DNA of 64,000 nt from Streptomyces sp. CG1 (lineage in GTDB: Bacteria > Actinomycetota > Actinomycetes > Streptomycetales > Streptomycetaceae): positions 1,054,001 to 1,118,000 of the forward strand of contig NZ_CP163518.1 of assembly GCF_041080625.1 (NCBI RefSeq). The letters are read 5' to 3'. The notes under the pieces were generated by a model. That model was given only the letters and a program-made list of their open reading frames with translations. It was not told where the DNA came from and ran no database searches. The position numbers were made by a program, and so were the translations under genes. Positions 42,093 through 56,147 of the stretch are shown here, one piece after another; position 1 is the first letter of the stretch, and each line of letters opens with the position of its first letter.

Positions 42093-42578
42093 TCATCCGT
42101 CCTCGGCCTCCTCGTGCAGGCCGGCTGCCAGCTTGCGCAGGGCCGGCAGGGCCGCGCGCAGGGCCTCCTGGTCGGCCTCGTCGAGCCGGGACACATGCCG
42201 GACGACCAGTTCCGCCCGGCGGCGCTGCCAGTCACCGAGCCGCTTCTCGGCGGCCTCGGTCAGCCGCAGCCGCGCGGCGCGCCGGTCGGCGGGGTCGGCC
42301 TCACGGAGCAGGAACCCGTCCCGGACGAGCTGGTTGACCAGGGTCGACACCGAGTTGCTCGCCAGGTGCAGCGCCCTCGCCGCGTCCGAGATGCCGATGC
42401 CGGGCCGGGACTCGACCAGCCGCAGCAGCTCCACCTCGGCACCGCGCAGGCGGGGCATGGTCATCCCACCGCGCAGCCTCCGCCGGATCAGCCGCTGGAT
42501 GCGCACCAGTGTGTCCGCCAGCTCTTCCGGGAGGGACTCGGACTCCGCCACCGCTTGCCGCGCTGTCTCGGATTCCAC
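42093..42578 (-). CDS. MarR-family transcriptional regulator
   Basis: The 161-residue protein has the winged helix of MarR proteins: LRLVESRPGIGISDAARALH, LASNSVSTLVNQLVRDGFLL, READPADRRAARLRLTEAAE. It heads an operon with the DrrAB-like exporter and should repress it until a ligand binds. A palindrome with AT-rich flanks lies 13 bases upstream of the start and is the likely operator. Confidence 0.92.
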   Translation of the reverse strand: MESETARQAVAESESLPEELADTLVRIQRLIRRRLRGGMTMPRLRGAEVELLRLVESRPGIGISDAARALHLASNSVSTLVNQLVRDGFLLREADPADRRAARLRLTEAAEKRLGDWQRRRAELVVRHVSRLDEADQEALRAALPALRKLAAGLHEEAEDG

Positions 42579-42591
42579 ATAAGAAGTTTAT

Positions 42592-42604
42592 CTCTGTTAC
42601 AGAG
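42592..42604. promoter_or_regulatory. Likely MarR operator
   Basis: CTCTG-TTA-CAGAG is a perfect 5-3-5 repeat set in TTTAT...CTAAT flanks, an AT-rich patch directly upstream of the marR-type gene. Binding here would block the promoter of marR and the exporter genes. Confidence 0.65.
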
Positions 42605-42663
42605 CTAATGCCCGCCAAAGGCGGGTCAAGAACAGCCGGACCGCGTCCCGATTTCGCCCATTT

Positions 42664-42689
42664 GTTTGGTGATGTCCGTTAGCGGGAAG
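42664..42689 (+). promoter_or_regulatory. Weak SigB/SigF-type promoter candidate
   Basis: GTTT (42664) and GGGAAG (42684-42689) are 16 bases apart, close to the GNNT-N14-16-GGGTAY pattern of SigB-like sigma factors, upstream of the sigma-factor gene. It would allow autoregulation. The match is imperfect. Confidence 0.25.
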
Positions 42690-42824
42690 GCGCACCACAG
42701 TGCTTCGGACCGGAGGCACGCCCGTGGGAGCCGGCCCCGTCGGCCGCCCCAATGCCCGTACCTGGTCCGAGCGCACCTCCCACGGTGTCTGTTCATCCAG
42801 CACCTGTTGAGAGAGGTGCGCACC

Positions 42825-43616
42825 ATGCGTGTCACCGGCAGCACAAGACCCCACCCGCACAACGACGCCCCCGACACCGAAGAGTCCTTCGAGCTGCTCA
42901 CACGGCTGCCCGACGGCCCCGAGCGGCGGGCACTGCGGGACGAACTGGTCCGGCTGTGGCTGCCCATGGCCGAGCGGATCGCCGTGCGCTTCCGTGGCCG
43001 CGGGGAGACCCTGGAGGACCTGTACCAGGTGGCCGCCCTCGGTCTGGTCAAGGCCGTCGACCACTACGACCCGGAGCGCGGCCGCGCCTTCGAGGCGTAC
43101 GCCGTGCCCACTGTCACCGGCGAGATCAAGCGCCACTTCCGCGACCACATGTGGACCCTGCACGTGCCCCGCCGGGTCCAGGACCTGCGCAACCGGGTCC
43201 GCTCCGCCGCGAAGGAACTGGCCCAGAGCACCCCGGGGCGCCCGCCCACCGTGGCGGAGATCGCGGCCCACACGCGGCTCAGCGAGGACGAGGTGCGCAC
43301 CGGCATGGAGGCGCTGGAGTGCTTCTCCGCGCTGTCCCTGGACGCCGAGGTGGCGGGCAGCGACGGCTACGCCCTCGGGGACTCGCTCGGTGACCCCGAC
43401 CCCGGCTACGACCTCGTGGTCGACAGGGCCGCCGTCAGGCCGTGTCTCGCGGCACTGCCGGAACGCGAGCGCACCATCCTCTATCTGCGGTTCTTCGGCG
43501 GAATGACGCAGAGCAGCATCGCCCAGCAGCTCGGCATATCGCAGATGCACGTCTCCCGGCTGCTCACCGGCTGTTTCGACCGGCTGCGCGAGGAACTGCT
43601 CGCCGAGGTCCGCTGA
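42825..43616 (+). CDS. SigB/SigF-family RNA polymerase sigma factor
   Basis: The 263-residue protein has region 2 (GETLEDLYQVAALGLVKAVD, then RAFEAYAVPTVTGEIKRHFR), region 3 and region 4 with the helix-turn-helix MTQSSIAQQLGISQMHVSRL. The IKRHFRD and HVPRRVQDLR signatures are characteristic of the SigB/SigF stress and sporulation group. GAGAGG precedes the ATG at 42825. Usually an anti-sigma/anti-anti-sigma pair controls such factors; none is directly beside it, though RsbW-like ATPases and PP2C phosphatases occur elsewhere in the window. Confidence 0.93.
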   Translation: MRVTGSTRPHPHNDAPDTEESFELLTRLPDGPERRALRDELVRLWLPMAERIAVRFRGRGETLEDLYQVAALGLVKAVDHYDPERGRAFEAYAVPTVTGEIKRHFRDHMWTLHVPRRVQDLRNRVRSAAKELAQSTPGRPPTVAEIAAHTRLSEDEVRTGMEALECFSALSLDAEVAGSDGYALGDSLGDPDPGYDLVVDRAAVRPCLAALPERERTILYLRFFGGMTQSSIAQQLGISQMHVSRLLTGCFDRLREELLAEVR

Positions 43617-43670
43617 ACCCTCCGGCCCCGGCAACACGATCAGTCCCACCAAGCTCCTCCCGGCCGCGAC

Positions 43671-43985
43671 TCACGCTTCCGGGGCACCGGGCACCTGTGT
43701 GGGACCGTATCGGTCCAGAGCGTCCTCCAGGGCGGCGCTGACCTCGGGCGGGATGTCGCCGCGGCGGCCCCAGATGAGGATCAGCTCGGCGATGTTGCGC
43801 AGCTTGATGTTGGTGTGCTGGGAGACCTCCTTCAGCACCTCCCAGCCCTCGTCCGGAGTCACTCGGCCCAGGGCCACCATCATCCCGATCGCCTGGTCGA
43901 CGACCGCGTGGGAAGCCACGGCCTCCTTCAACTGGTCGACTTGCGCCTGCAGCTCGGAGATCCGTTCGGGCTCGCTCGCACCCAT
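43671..43985 (-). CDS. Stand-alone ANTAR-domain RNA-binding protein
   Basis: The 104-residue protein is little more than an ANTAR domain: a coiled-coil entry (RISELQAQVDQLKEAVASHA), VVDQAIGMMVALGRVTPDEG and WEVLKEVSQHTNIKLRNIAE. ANTAR proteins bind paired hairpins in mRNA and prevent termination. There is no receiver or GAF domain here, so control must come from a partner. It converges with the sigma-factor gene. Confidence 0.87.
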   Translation of the reverse strand: MGASEPERISELQAQVDQLKEAVASHAVVDQAIGMMVALGRVTPDEGWEVLKEVSQHTNIKLRNIAELILIWGRRGDIPPEVSAALEDALDRYGPTQVPGAPEA

Positions 43986-44114
43986 GCCCCCATCGTCCTC
44001 GGCGGCCTGCACCGATGCCACCGGTGGTCCTCGACAGGCATGCGACCCCCTTCCGGTTGGACACTGGATGCCAGACCGGTGGCCGCCCGGCCCCGAGAGC
44101 AGGACGCGACTCAT

Positions 44115-44924
44115 ATGAACCACAACGCCTCCGTCGGCGGTGGATCGCGCAAGCGAGACGTCGTCTCCACGCACTCCGTCTTCGGCGCCCCGTGCTGGGT
44201 GAGCCTGACCAGCCGTGACCTCCAGGCCACCCAGGACTTCTACACGGCCGTACTCGGCTGGCGCTGGCGCGGCGCCAAGCTCGGTGAGCACTTCCGCATA
44301 GCGCTGGCGGACGGGGTGCCGGTGGCGGGGATCGCCGCCGTCGCCGCCATGTGGCAGATGGCGGTGGCGTGGACGCCCTACTTCGCCGTGCCGGACGCCG
44401 ATGTGGCGGTGGCCCGGGCCCGCGAACGCGGCGGTACGGCGGCCGTGGGGCCGCTGTCCTTCCCGCCGGGCCGGGCCGCCCTGCTCGCCGACCGGGACGG
44501 GGCGACGTTCGGGATCTGGCAGGGGGAACTGGTCGGCAACTGGGAGGCCTGGCGCCGGGCGTCGCCGACGTTCATCCGGCTGCACACCCGCGACGCCTTC
44601 GACGCCGCGATCTTCTACGGCGAGATCCTCGACTGGGCGACCGGGCTGCCGGGCTGCTGCGAGGTGGAGTACGAGGGGGGCGAGGTGGTGCTGCGCAGCC
44701 AGGGCGACATCGTGGCCCGGATCGACTCGGGCGCGGTGGAGTCGGCACCGGATCCCTCCGTACGGCCGCACTGGCAGATCCACTTCGCCGTCGCGGACGT
44801 CCTGGACTGTGCCCGCACGGCCGAGAAGCATGGGGGCAGCGTGCTGAGCGAGGAGGAGGACGAGGCGATTCTTCGGGATCCGGACGGCGCGCAGTTCACT
44901 GTGACGGCACGCAGGGAGCGCTGA
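44115..44924 (+). CDS. VOC-family protein, two glyoxalase-like domains
   Basis: The 269-residue protein has two VOC modules: GAPCWVSLTSRDLQATQDFY...FGIWQ (about 24-140) and SPTFIRLHTRDAFDAAIFYG...DGAQFTV (about 150-265). Both have the beta-alpha-beta-beta-beta pattern ending in a D-P-D/R-G-A strand. Such proteins include glyoxalases, dioxygenases and bleomycin-binding resistance proteins; the mode here cannot be told. ATG at 44115. It diverges from the ANTAR gene. Confidence 0.87.
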   Translation: MNHNASVGGGSRKRDVVSTHSVFGAPCWVSLTSRDLQATQDFYTAVLGWRWRGAKLGEHFRIALADGVPVAGIAAVAAMWQMAVAWTPYFAVPDADVAVARARERGGTAAVGPLSFPPGRAALLADRDGATFGIWQGELVGNWEAWRRASPTFIRLHTRDAFDAAIFYGEILDWATGLPGCCEVEYEGGEVVLRSQGDIVARIDSGAVESAPDPSVRPHWQIHFAVADVLDCARTAEKHGGSVLSEEEDEAILRDPDGAQFTVTARRER

Positions 44925-45132
44925 AGGGGGGCGGACCGTCCCTGTCTGCGGCTCCGTCGTGGCTGGTCCCCCTGGGGCCGGTCCGGCGGATCCTGCCGCA
45001 GACGCGAGAGGCGGCACGTCCTCCCCCACCGTCGACTCCTTCCTCCGCCTTGCCACCGGACGCACCAGCCCCCGCTCACCTCCGCTGATGCGGCGCCGTC
45101 GCTTTCCTGCGACCTGATCCGCCGCACAGGCC

Positions 45133-47273
<2,141 letters not shown>

Positions 47274-47277
<4 letters not shown>

Positions 47278-47984
47278 CGGCTGCCTTCCGGGGCACCGCC
47301 CAGAACAGCCGCCGACGTGGCGAGCGCCCGGCCCGGAACCGTGGCAGGCGCGGCGAACTCCTCTTCCAGAACCGCGACCTCCGCGGCAGACGCCTCATCC
47401 AGAACCGTGGCCTGCGCGGCGAACATCTCGTCCAGAACCGCAGCTGACGCGGCCAACGAGTCGTCCGGAAGAGCAGCGGCCGCGGCGAACGCCTCGTCCA
47501 CCGCTGCCGCCGGAGCGGTCAGCACCGCCACCGGCACCTCGCGCGGCACCTTCAGGCCCTGCCGCAGCGTGGGCGCGGGGGCGGTCGGCACCAGCGGGAC
47601 ACGCTCGCCGGCACGGGCACGCTGCGAGAACCAGATGATCTTGCTACCGCTGTCCGAGGCACAGCAGCCCCAGCCGTCGCTCATGGCGGCGATGTCGGCG
47701 AGACAGGCACGCAGTTCCTGGTCGGGGCGCAGGTCCGGGTCGTCGTCCCCGAAGGCGGTGATGAGGTGCTGGCCGTTCCACCACAGCTCGATCGACGTGC
47801 GCTTGTCGGTGGCGTGCTGGTCGATCGCCCGCAGCAGCAGTTCGGCGCCGCGGCAGACGGGGACCGCGAGGTTCTCGAGGTCCCAGTAGCGGAGGTGGGC
47901 GGCCAGGATGCGGCTGACCTGTCCCACCCGATCCGGGCTGACTTCCACGTCGATGTGGAAGTAGCAGGGCACTGCGGTCTTCAT
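47274..47984 (-). CDS. RsbW-like ATP-binding regulatory protein with repeat tail
   Basis: The 236-residue protein has a HATPase-like core (about 1-140): VGQVSRILAAHLRYWDLENL, AVPVCRGAELLLRAIDQHA, SIELWWNGQHLITAFGDDDP, SDGWGCCASDSGSKIIWFSQ. This resembles Streptomyces anti-sigma-type ATPases lacking strong kinase boxes. The last 80 residues are an Ala-rich tail of degenerate 14-16-residue repeats (AAVLDEMFAAQATVLDEASA). ATG at 47984 follows GAGGAG. Its stop overlaps the glgX start, which suggests it regulates glycogen metabolism, an inference from position. Confidence 0.75.
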
Positions 47985-48323
47985 CGTCGCTTGCTCCTCA
48001 CCGGCGAAGCTCTCGCTCCCCTCGCCCGTCCGGGAGGGATCCCGGAGGCCTGTCCGGAAGACATTCCGGACACTTAGCGTGAGCGCTGATCGCGTCTGAG
48101 TCACCTCTACGGTGCGGCCGCTACGCCATTCGTGCAACACGAGCATCCGGCGCCACTCGTCGCCATCACTCATCGTTGAAGATCCAACAAGACGCTGCGT
48201 CGTCGTCCGTGCACCATAAGTGAAAGCCTCGATCGCCGTAACGGTGCCGTGCGCTCCCGCGCGCGGACACCACCCGACCGTCGGGAACGCGCCCAGTCGA
48301 GAGCGTGGAGGGTGAAGAGGGCA
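47985..48323. other. Divergent promoter region of the glycogen locus
   Basis: These 339 bases separate the regulatory ATPase-glgX unit (minus) from DUF5133-glgE (plus). A relatively AT-rich part at 48165-48245 (with GTTGAAGATCCAAC at 48175-48188, a small inverted repeat) is the best place for promoters. I cannot assign exact -10 boxes. Confidence 0.4.
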
Positions 48324-48623
48324 ATGCTGCTACCCGCCAAGGCCGAAGTGGCCCGGGCGTTGCGGCGTTACCGGGCATGGGAGCGCGTGATGCTCGCCTC
48401 GCCCCACGACCGCACGGTCCGGGTCACCTTCGAGGACTCGGGCTACACGCTGTGCGTGCTGATGGGCAAACGCTGCGCCCGCGAGGCCGCGGACGCCGCC
48501 GAACGCTATCTGCGCACCACTCTGGTCAGTTACCTGCGTGAGCAGGACGGACGGCCGCGGTCACGCCGGTCGGCCAGAAGAGCGCCGCCATCGGAGCGGC
48601 GTTCCACGGCGCCAAGCCCCTGA
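48324..48623 (+). CDS. DUF5133-family protein
   Basis: The 99-residue protein (MLLPAKAEVARALRRYRAWE then RVMLASPHDRTVRVTFEDSG, YTLCVLMGKRCAREAADAAE) belongs to a Streptomyces-specific group known as DUF5133. It is short, basic at its end and probably cytoplasmic. ATG at 48324 follows GAAGAGG. It is 104 bases upstream of glgE on the same strand, with a hairpin between them. Role unknown; the position suggests a link to alpha-glucan metabolism. Confidence 0.8.
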   Translation: MLLPAKAEVARALRRYRAWERVMLASPHDRTVRVTFEDSGYTLCVLMGKRCAREAADAAERYLRTTLVSYLREQDGRPRSRRSARRAPPSERRSTAPSP

Positions 48624-48679
48624 GCTGGCACCGTACAAGGCGTTCCCCACGGGCCGGCATCGGTCGGCCCCTCTCGGAT

Positions 48680-48710
48680 CGCGAAGCCGGGCCGGGTGCC
48701 CGGCTTCGCG
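48680..48710 (+). terminator. Hairpin between DUF5133 gene and glgE
   Basis: CGCGAAGCCGGG (48680-48691) pairs perfectly with CCCGGCTTCGCG (48699-48710) around a 7-base loop, ending 17 bases before the glgE ATG and next to its GGAGGTG ribosome site. It may end the DUF5133 transcript or control entry into glgE. Confidence 0.75.
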
Positions 48711-48727
48711 CACGGCGGAGGTGAAAT

Positions 48728-50715
<1,988 letters not shown>

Positions 50716-50719
<4 letters not shown>

Positions 50720-52452
50720 CCGTCAACGAACCCGTACCGGACACCTTCGAGGACACTCCCGCGGGGGACCGGGACCCGGAGTGGTTCAAACGCGCCGTCT
50801 TCTACGAGGTCCTGGTCCGCTCCTTCCAGGACAGCGACGGTGACGGCATCGGCGACCTGAAGGGTCTGACCGCCAAGCTGGACTATCTGCAGTGGCTCGG
50901 CGTGGACTGCCTGTGGCTGCCACCGTTCTTCAAGTCCCCGCTCAGGGACGGCGGTTACGACGTCTCCGACTACACCGCCGTACTCCCGGAGTTCGGCGAC
51001 CTCGCCGACTTCGTGGAGTTCGTGGACGCCGCCCACCAGCGCGGCATGCGCGTGATCATCGACTTCGTCATGAACCACACCAGCGACCAGCACCCGTGGT
51101 TCCAGGAGTCCCGCAGGAACCCCGACGGCCCGTACGGGGACTATTACGTCTGGGCCGACGACGACAGGCAGTACGAGGACGCCCGGATCATCTTCGTCGA
51201 CACCGAAGCCTCCAACTGGACCTTCGACCCGGTCCGCGGCCAGTACTACTTCCACCGCTTCTTCTCGCACCAGCCGGACCTCAACTACGAGAACCGGGCC
51301 GTGCAGGAGGAGATCCTGGCGGCGCTGCGCTTCTGGCTGGACCTCGGCATCGACGGCTACCGGCTCGACGCGGTCCCCTATCTCTACGCGGAAGAGGGTA
51401 CGAACTGCGAGAACCTGCCCGCCACGCACGCCTTCCTCAAGCGGGTCCGCCGCGAGATCGACGCGATGTACCCGGACACGGTGCTGCTGGCCGAGGCCAA
51501 CCAGTGGCCCGAGGACGTGGTCGACTACTTCGGCGACTACGCCTCCGGCGGCGACGAGTGCCATATGGCCTTCCACTTCCCGGTCATGCCACGCATCTTC
51601 ATGGCCGTACGACGTGAATCCCGCTACCCGGTCTCCGAGATCCTCGCCAAGACACCGGCCATCCCCTCCGGCTGCCAGTGGGGCATCTTCCTGCGCAACC
51701 ACGACGAGCTGACCCTCGAAATGGTCACCGACGAAGAGCGCGACTACATGTGGGCCGAATACGCCAAGGACCCGCGGATGCGCGCCAACATCGGCATCCG
51801 GCGGCGGCTGGCCCCTCTCCTCGACAACGACCGCAACCAGATCGAGCTGTTCACCGCGCTCCTGCTCTCCCTGCCCGGCTCACCGATCCTCTACTACGGT
51901 GACGAGATCGGCATGGGCGACAACATCTGGCTCGGCGACCGCGACGCCGTGCGCACCCCGATGCAGTGGACCCCCGACCGCAACGCCGGATTCTCCACGT
52001 CCGATCCGGGACGCCTGTTCCTGCCCACGATCATGGACCCGGTCTACGGCTACCAGGTCACCAACGTCGAGGCGTCGATGTCCTCGCCGTCCTCGCTGCT
52101 GCACTGGACCCGCCGCATGATCGAGATCCGCAAGCAGAATCCCGCCTTCGGGCTCGGTTCGTTCACCGAGCTGCAGTCCTCCAACCCGGCGGTGCTCGCG
52201 TTCCTGCGGGAGGCCCCCTTGTCAAGGGAAGGAGGGGACGACCTGGTGCTGTGCGTCCACAACTTCTCCCGCTTCGCCCAGCCCACCGAGCTCGACCTGC
52301 GTGCCTACGACGGACGTCATCCGGTCGAGCTGATCGGTGGGGTGCGCTTCCCCGCCATCGGTGAACTGCCCTACTTGCTGACCCTGCAGGGCCACGGTTT
52401 CTACTGGTTCCGGCTCACCCGAGTCGCATCCCGCATCGGCCGCCGTCACTGA
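50716..52452 (+). CDS. treS: Trehalose synthase (maltose alpha-D-glucosyltransferase)
   Basis: The 578-residue GH13_16 enzyme interconverts trehalose and maltose. Motifs: [40 protein letters not shown] (nucleophile Asp about 218), [14 protein letters not shown] (Glu about 260) and [14 protein letters not shown]. The length equals the catalytic part alone, without the fused maltokinase found in some actinobacteria; the kinase is the next gene. The start overlaps the glgE stop. It supplies maltose for Pep2 and GlgE. Confidence 0.96.
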
Positions 52453-52481
52453 GACGCCCGGCGCCGAGGAAAGGACGCGTC

Positions 52482-53846
52482 ATGCCGAAGACCATCACCG
52501 TTCGCCCGAGAACCGCGGCAGCCTGCGACGGGCCTCTTGTCTCCCTGAGCGGGCTGCTGCGCGAGTGGCTGCCGGGGCAACGCTGGTTCGCAGGCAAGGA
52601 CCGGCCCGTCACCGATCTGTCCGTGCTGTCCGTGACCGAGCTGTTCCCGGGATGTCTGCATCTGCTGGTGCACGCCTCGCACGCAGCCGTGCCGACGCCG
52701 GGCGGCACCCCTCCGCCGGGCGACTGCTACCAGCTCCTGCTCGGGCTGCGCGCGCAGCACGCCCCGCGGCTGGAGCGGGCGTTCATCGGGCGGGCCGGGC
52801 AGGGGCCGTTCGCCGGGCTCGCGGTGTACGACGCGCTGCACGACCCGCGCTCGGCCCATCTGCTGCTGGAGCGGCTGCGGCAGCCCGGCACGGCGGGGCC
52901 GCTGCGGTTCGAGGCCGACCCGGGTGTCCTGGTGCCGGGCGGTCTGCCGCCGCGGCTGCTGGACGTGGAGCAGTCCAACTCCTCGATCGTGTACGGCGAC
53001 GCGTACATCCTGAAGGTCTTCCGCCGTATCCAGCCGGGCGTCAACCCGGATCTGGAGGTGACCGCCGCGCTGGCCGCGCAGGGCTGCACCCGGGTGCCCG
53101 CGCCGGTGGCCTGGTTCGGTACGTCCGCGCCGCAGCCGGCCACGCTGGGCGTGCTGCAGCCGTTTCTGCCGGACGCGACCGACGGCTGGACGCTGGCGCT
53201 GCGCGCGCTCGCCGCGGGCGAGGACTTCACCGCCGAGGCCGGTGAACTGGGCCGGGCCATGGCCGAGGTGCACATGGCACTGGCCGAGGCGTTCGGCCCG
53301 GCCGGTCCGGGCGAGAACGGCCGTACGGCGCAGGCGATGTGCGCACGGCTGGACGCGGCCGCGCACGCCGTACCGGGGCTCAAGCCCTTCGTGCCGGGGC
53401 TGCGGGCCGCGTTCGGGGCGCTCGCCACCTGCGACTCCGGGCCGCCCGCGCAGCGCATCCACGGTGATCTGCACCTGGGGCAGGTGCTGCGGGCGGGCCG
53501 CGACTGGTTCGTCATCGACTTCGAGGGCGAGCCGTCCCGGCCGCTCTCCGAGCGGCAGGCCCCGCACTCCCCGGTGCGGGACGTGGCGGGGATGCTGCGC
53601 TCCTTCGACTACGCGGCCCGGCAGCGACGCCCCTGGCGACCCGAGTGGGCGCGCCGCTGCCGGGAGGCGTTCTGCGCGGGCTACGCGGCTCGCGCGGGCT
53701 GGGATCCACGGAAGAAGCACGCGCTGCTGCGCGCGCACGAGACGGACAGGGCGGTGTACGAGGTGCTGTACGAGGCGAGACACCGGCCGGACTGGCTGCC
53801 GGTACCGATGGCGGCGATCAAGCGGCTCGCCGTGTGGGGAGGCTGA
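52482..53846 (+). CDS. pep2: Maltokinase
   Basis: The 454-residue kinase phosphorylates maltose to maltose-1-phosphate with [23 protein letters not shown] carries the ATP-binding lysine, [20 protein letters not shown] the catalytic Asp, and [20 protein letters not shown] the metal-binding DFEG, all typical of the Pep2/Mak family. The N-terminal cap starts with [20 protein letters not shown]. It starts 29 bases after treS and ends four bases before glgB. Its product is the GlgE substrate. Confidence 0.95.
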   Translation: MPKTITVRPRTAAACDGPLVSLSGLLREWLPGQRWFAGKDRPVTDLSVLSVTELFPGCLHLLVHASHAAVPTPGGTPPPGDCYQLLLGLRAQHAPRLERAFIGRAGQGPFAGLAVYDALHDPRSAHLLLERLRQPGTAGPLRFEADPGVLVPGGLPPRLLDVEQSNSSIVYGDAYILKVFRRIQPGVNPDLEVTAALAAQGCTRVPAPVAWFGTSAPQPATLGVLQPFLPDATDGWTLALRALAAGEDFTAEAGELGRAMAEVHMALAEAFGPAGPGENGRTAQAMCARLDAAAHAVPGLKPFVPGLRAAFGALATCDSGPPAQRIHGDLHLGQVLRAGRDWFVIDFEGEPSRPLSERQAPHSPVRDVAGMLRSFDYAARQRRPWRPEWARRCREAFCAGYAARAGWDPRKKHALLRAHETDRAVYEVLYEARHRPDWLPVPMAAIKRLAVWGG

Positions 53847-53850
53847 CGTC

Positions 53851-56055
53851 ATGGCTCTGCGCGACACCTCGCTCCCCGAGACCGCCGGCCCCGCGCCGGT
53901 CAGGGCCGTTCCGCTCGATGCGCCCGAGCGCGGCCGGCTGCTCGGCGGCGCCCACCACGATCCGCATGCCCTGCTGGGCGCCCACCCGGTCCCGGGCGGC
54001 ACCGTGTTCCGTGCGCTGCGCCCGCACGCGCGGGCGGTGAGCGTGGTGGCCGAGGGCACGCGCCATCCGCTCGTGTCGGAGGGCGACGGCCTGTTCGCGG
54101 CCGTGCTGCCGTACCCGGAGATCCCGTCGTCGTACACGCTGCTGGTGGCGTACGACGACGTCGAGCAGGAGGTGCACGATCCGTATCGTTTCCTGCCCGC
54201 TGTCGGTGAGCTGGATCTGCATCTGATCCGGGAGGGCCGGCACGAGCAGCTGTGGCAGGCGCTCGGCGCCGAGCCGATGACGCACCAGGGCGTGCTGGGC
54301 ACCCGCTTCACCGTGTGGGCGCCGAACGCCCAAGGGGTGCGGGTGGCCGGGGACTTCACGTACTGGGACGGCACTCAGTACCCGATGCGTTCGCTCGGCG
54401 CGTCCGGGGTGTGGGAGCTGTTCCTGCCCGGGATCGGCGAGGGCGCCCGGTACAAGTTCGAAATCACCTCGCGGTACGGCCATCGGTTCCTCAAGGCCGA
54501 CCCGATGGCGCGGTGCACGGAGGTGCCGCCCGACACGGCGTCGGTCGTCGCGGTGTCACGGTACGAGTGGGGCGACGCGGAGTGGATGGCCCACCGGGGC
54601 GACACGCCCGTGCACCAGGCGCCGTTCTCGGTGTACGAGGTCCATCTGCCGTCCTGGCGGCCCGGACTGACGTACCGGCAGCTCGCCGACGAACTGCCCG
54701 CCTATGTCAAGGAGATGGGCTTCACGCACGTCGAGCTGATGCCGGTCGCCGGGCATCCGTTCAGCGGCTCCTGGGGCTACCAGGTCACCTCGTACTACGC
54801 GCCGACGCCGCGCCTCGGCTCCCCGGACGACTTCAGGTACCTGGTGGACGCACTGCACCGGGCCGGCCTCGGTGTGATCATGGACTGGGTGCCGGCGCAC
54901 TTCCCCAAGGACGACTGGGCGCTGGCCCGGTTCGACGGGGAACCGCTGTATGAGCCCGGGGACTGGCGGCGGGCCGAGCATCCGGACTGGGGGACGTACG
55001 AGTTCGACTTCGGCCGCACCGAGGTGCGCAACTTCCTCGTCGCCAACGCGGTGTACTGGTGCCAGGAGTTCCATATCGACGGGCTGCGCGTGGACGCCGT
55101 CGCCTCGATGCTCTACCTCGACTACTCGCGGGACTCCGGGCAGTGGGAGCCGAACGTGTTCGGCGGGCGGGAGGACCTGGACGCGGTCGCCTTCCTGCAG
55201 GAGATGAACGCCACCGTCTACCGGCGCTGCCCGGGCGTGGTGACCATCGCCGAGGAGTCCACCGCCTGGGACGGGGTGACCCGCCCGACGGACAGCGGCG
55301 GGCTCGGCTTCGGGCTGAAGTGGAACATGGGCTGGATGCACGACTCGCTGCAGTACATGCAGAAGGAGCCGGTGCACCGCAAGTACCACCACCACGAGAT
55401 GACCTTCGCCATGGTGTACGCGTACAGCGAGAACTATGTGCTGCCGATCTCCCACGACGAGGTCGTGCACGGCAAACAGGCGCTGGTCTCGAAGATGCCG
55501 GGCGACTGGTGGCAGCGGCGGGCCAACCACCGCGCCTATCTGGGCTTCATGTGGGCCCACCCCGGGAAACAGCTGTTGTTCATGGGGCAGGAGTTTGCGC
55601 AGGGGGCCGAGTGGTCCGAGGGGCACGGCCCAGAGTGGTGGCTGCTCGGCGACGACTACCACTCGGCCGGTGATCACCGGGGCGTGCGGGATCTCGTACG
55701 GGATCTGAACACGCTGTACCGGGACTCCCCTGCACTGTGGCAGCGGGACTGCGACCCGGGCGGTTTCCGGTGGGTGCTGTGCGACGCGGCGGACGACAAC
55801 GTCTTCGCGTTCCTGCGCTTCGCCGCCGACGGCGCTCCGCTGCTCTCGGTGTCGAACTTCTCCCCGGTCGCCCGGCACGACTACGGTCTGTGGGTCCCGG
55901 ACGGGTTCCCCGCCTGGCAGGAGGCGCTGAACACCGACGACGTCCGCTACGGCGGCAGCGGGGTCGGCAGCGCGGGGCCGCTGAAACGCGAGGACAATGG
56001 CCTCAGGCTCACACTGCCGCCGCTCGCCACGCTCTGGCTGGCGCCGGAGCGCTGA
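53851..56055 (+). CDS. glgB: 1,4-alpha-glucan branching enzyme
   Basis: The 734-residue protein has an N-terminal CBM48 pair ([40 protein letters not shown]) and a GH8-type GH13 catalytic domain: [20 protein letters not shown] (nucleophile Asp about 415), [17 protein letters not shown] (Glu about 468) and [20 protein letters not shown]. It makes alpha-1,6 branches in the glucan built by GlgE. Five bases separate it from pep2. Last gene of the operon. Confidence 0.96.
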   Translation: MALRDTSLPETAGPAPVRAVPLDAPERGRLLGGAHHDPHALLGAHPVPGGTVFRALRPHARAVSVVAEGTRHPLVSEGDGLFAAVLPYPEIPSSYTLLVAYDDVEQEVHDPYRFLPAVGELDLHLIREGRHEQLWQALGAEPMTHQGVLGTRFTVWAPNAQGVRVAGDFTYWDGTQYPMRSLGASGVWELFLPGIGEGARYKFEITSRYGHRFLKADPMARCTEVPPDTASVVAVSRYEWGDAEWMAHRGDTPVHQAPFSVYEVHLPSWRPGLTYRQLADELPAYVKEMGFTHVELMPVAGHPFSGSWGYQVTSYYAPTPRLGSPDDFRYLVDALHRAGLGVIMDWVPAHFPKDDWALARFDGEPLYEPGDWRRAEHPDWGTYEFDFGRTEVRNFLVANAVYWCQEFHIDGLRVDAVASMLYLDYSRDSGQWEPNVFGGREDLDAVAFLQEMNATVYRRCPGVVTIAEESTAWDGVTRPTDSGGLGFGLKWNMGWMHDSLQYMQKEPVHRKYHHHEMTFAMVYAYSENYVLPISHDEVVHGKQALVSKMPGDWWQRRANHRAYLGFMWAHPGKQLLFMGQEFAQGAEWSEGHGPEWWLLGDDYHSAGDHRGVRDLVRDLNTLYRDSPALWQRDCDPGGFRWVLCDAADDNVFAFLRFAADGAPLLSVSNFSPVARHDYGLWVPDGFPAWQEALNTDDVRYGGSGVGSAGPLKREDNGLRLTLPPLATLWLAPER

Positions 56056-56147
56056 ACGAAGGTGTCGGAGGCCGGCCCAGATACAGTCGGGGTCCTCCCG
56101 GCCCCTGACCGGACCCTCGTGGCATGAACACGGAAGGGTGGCACCAC

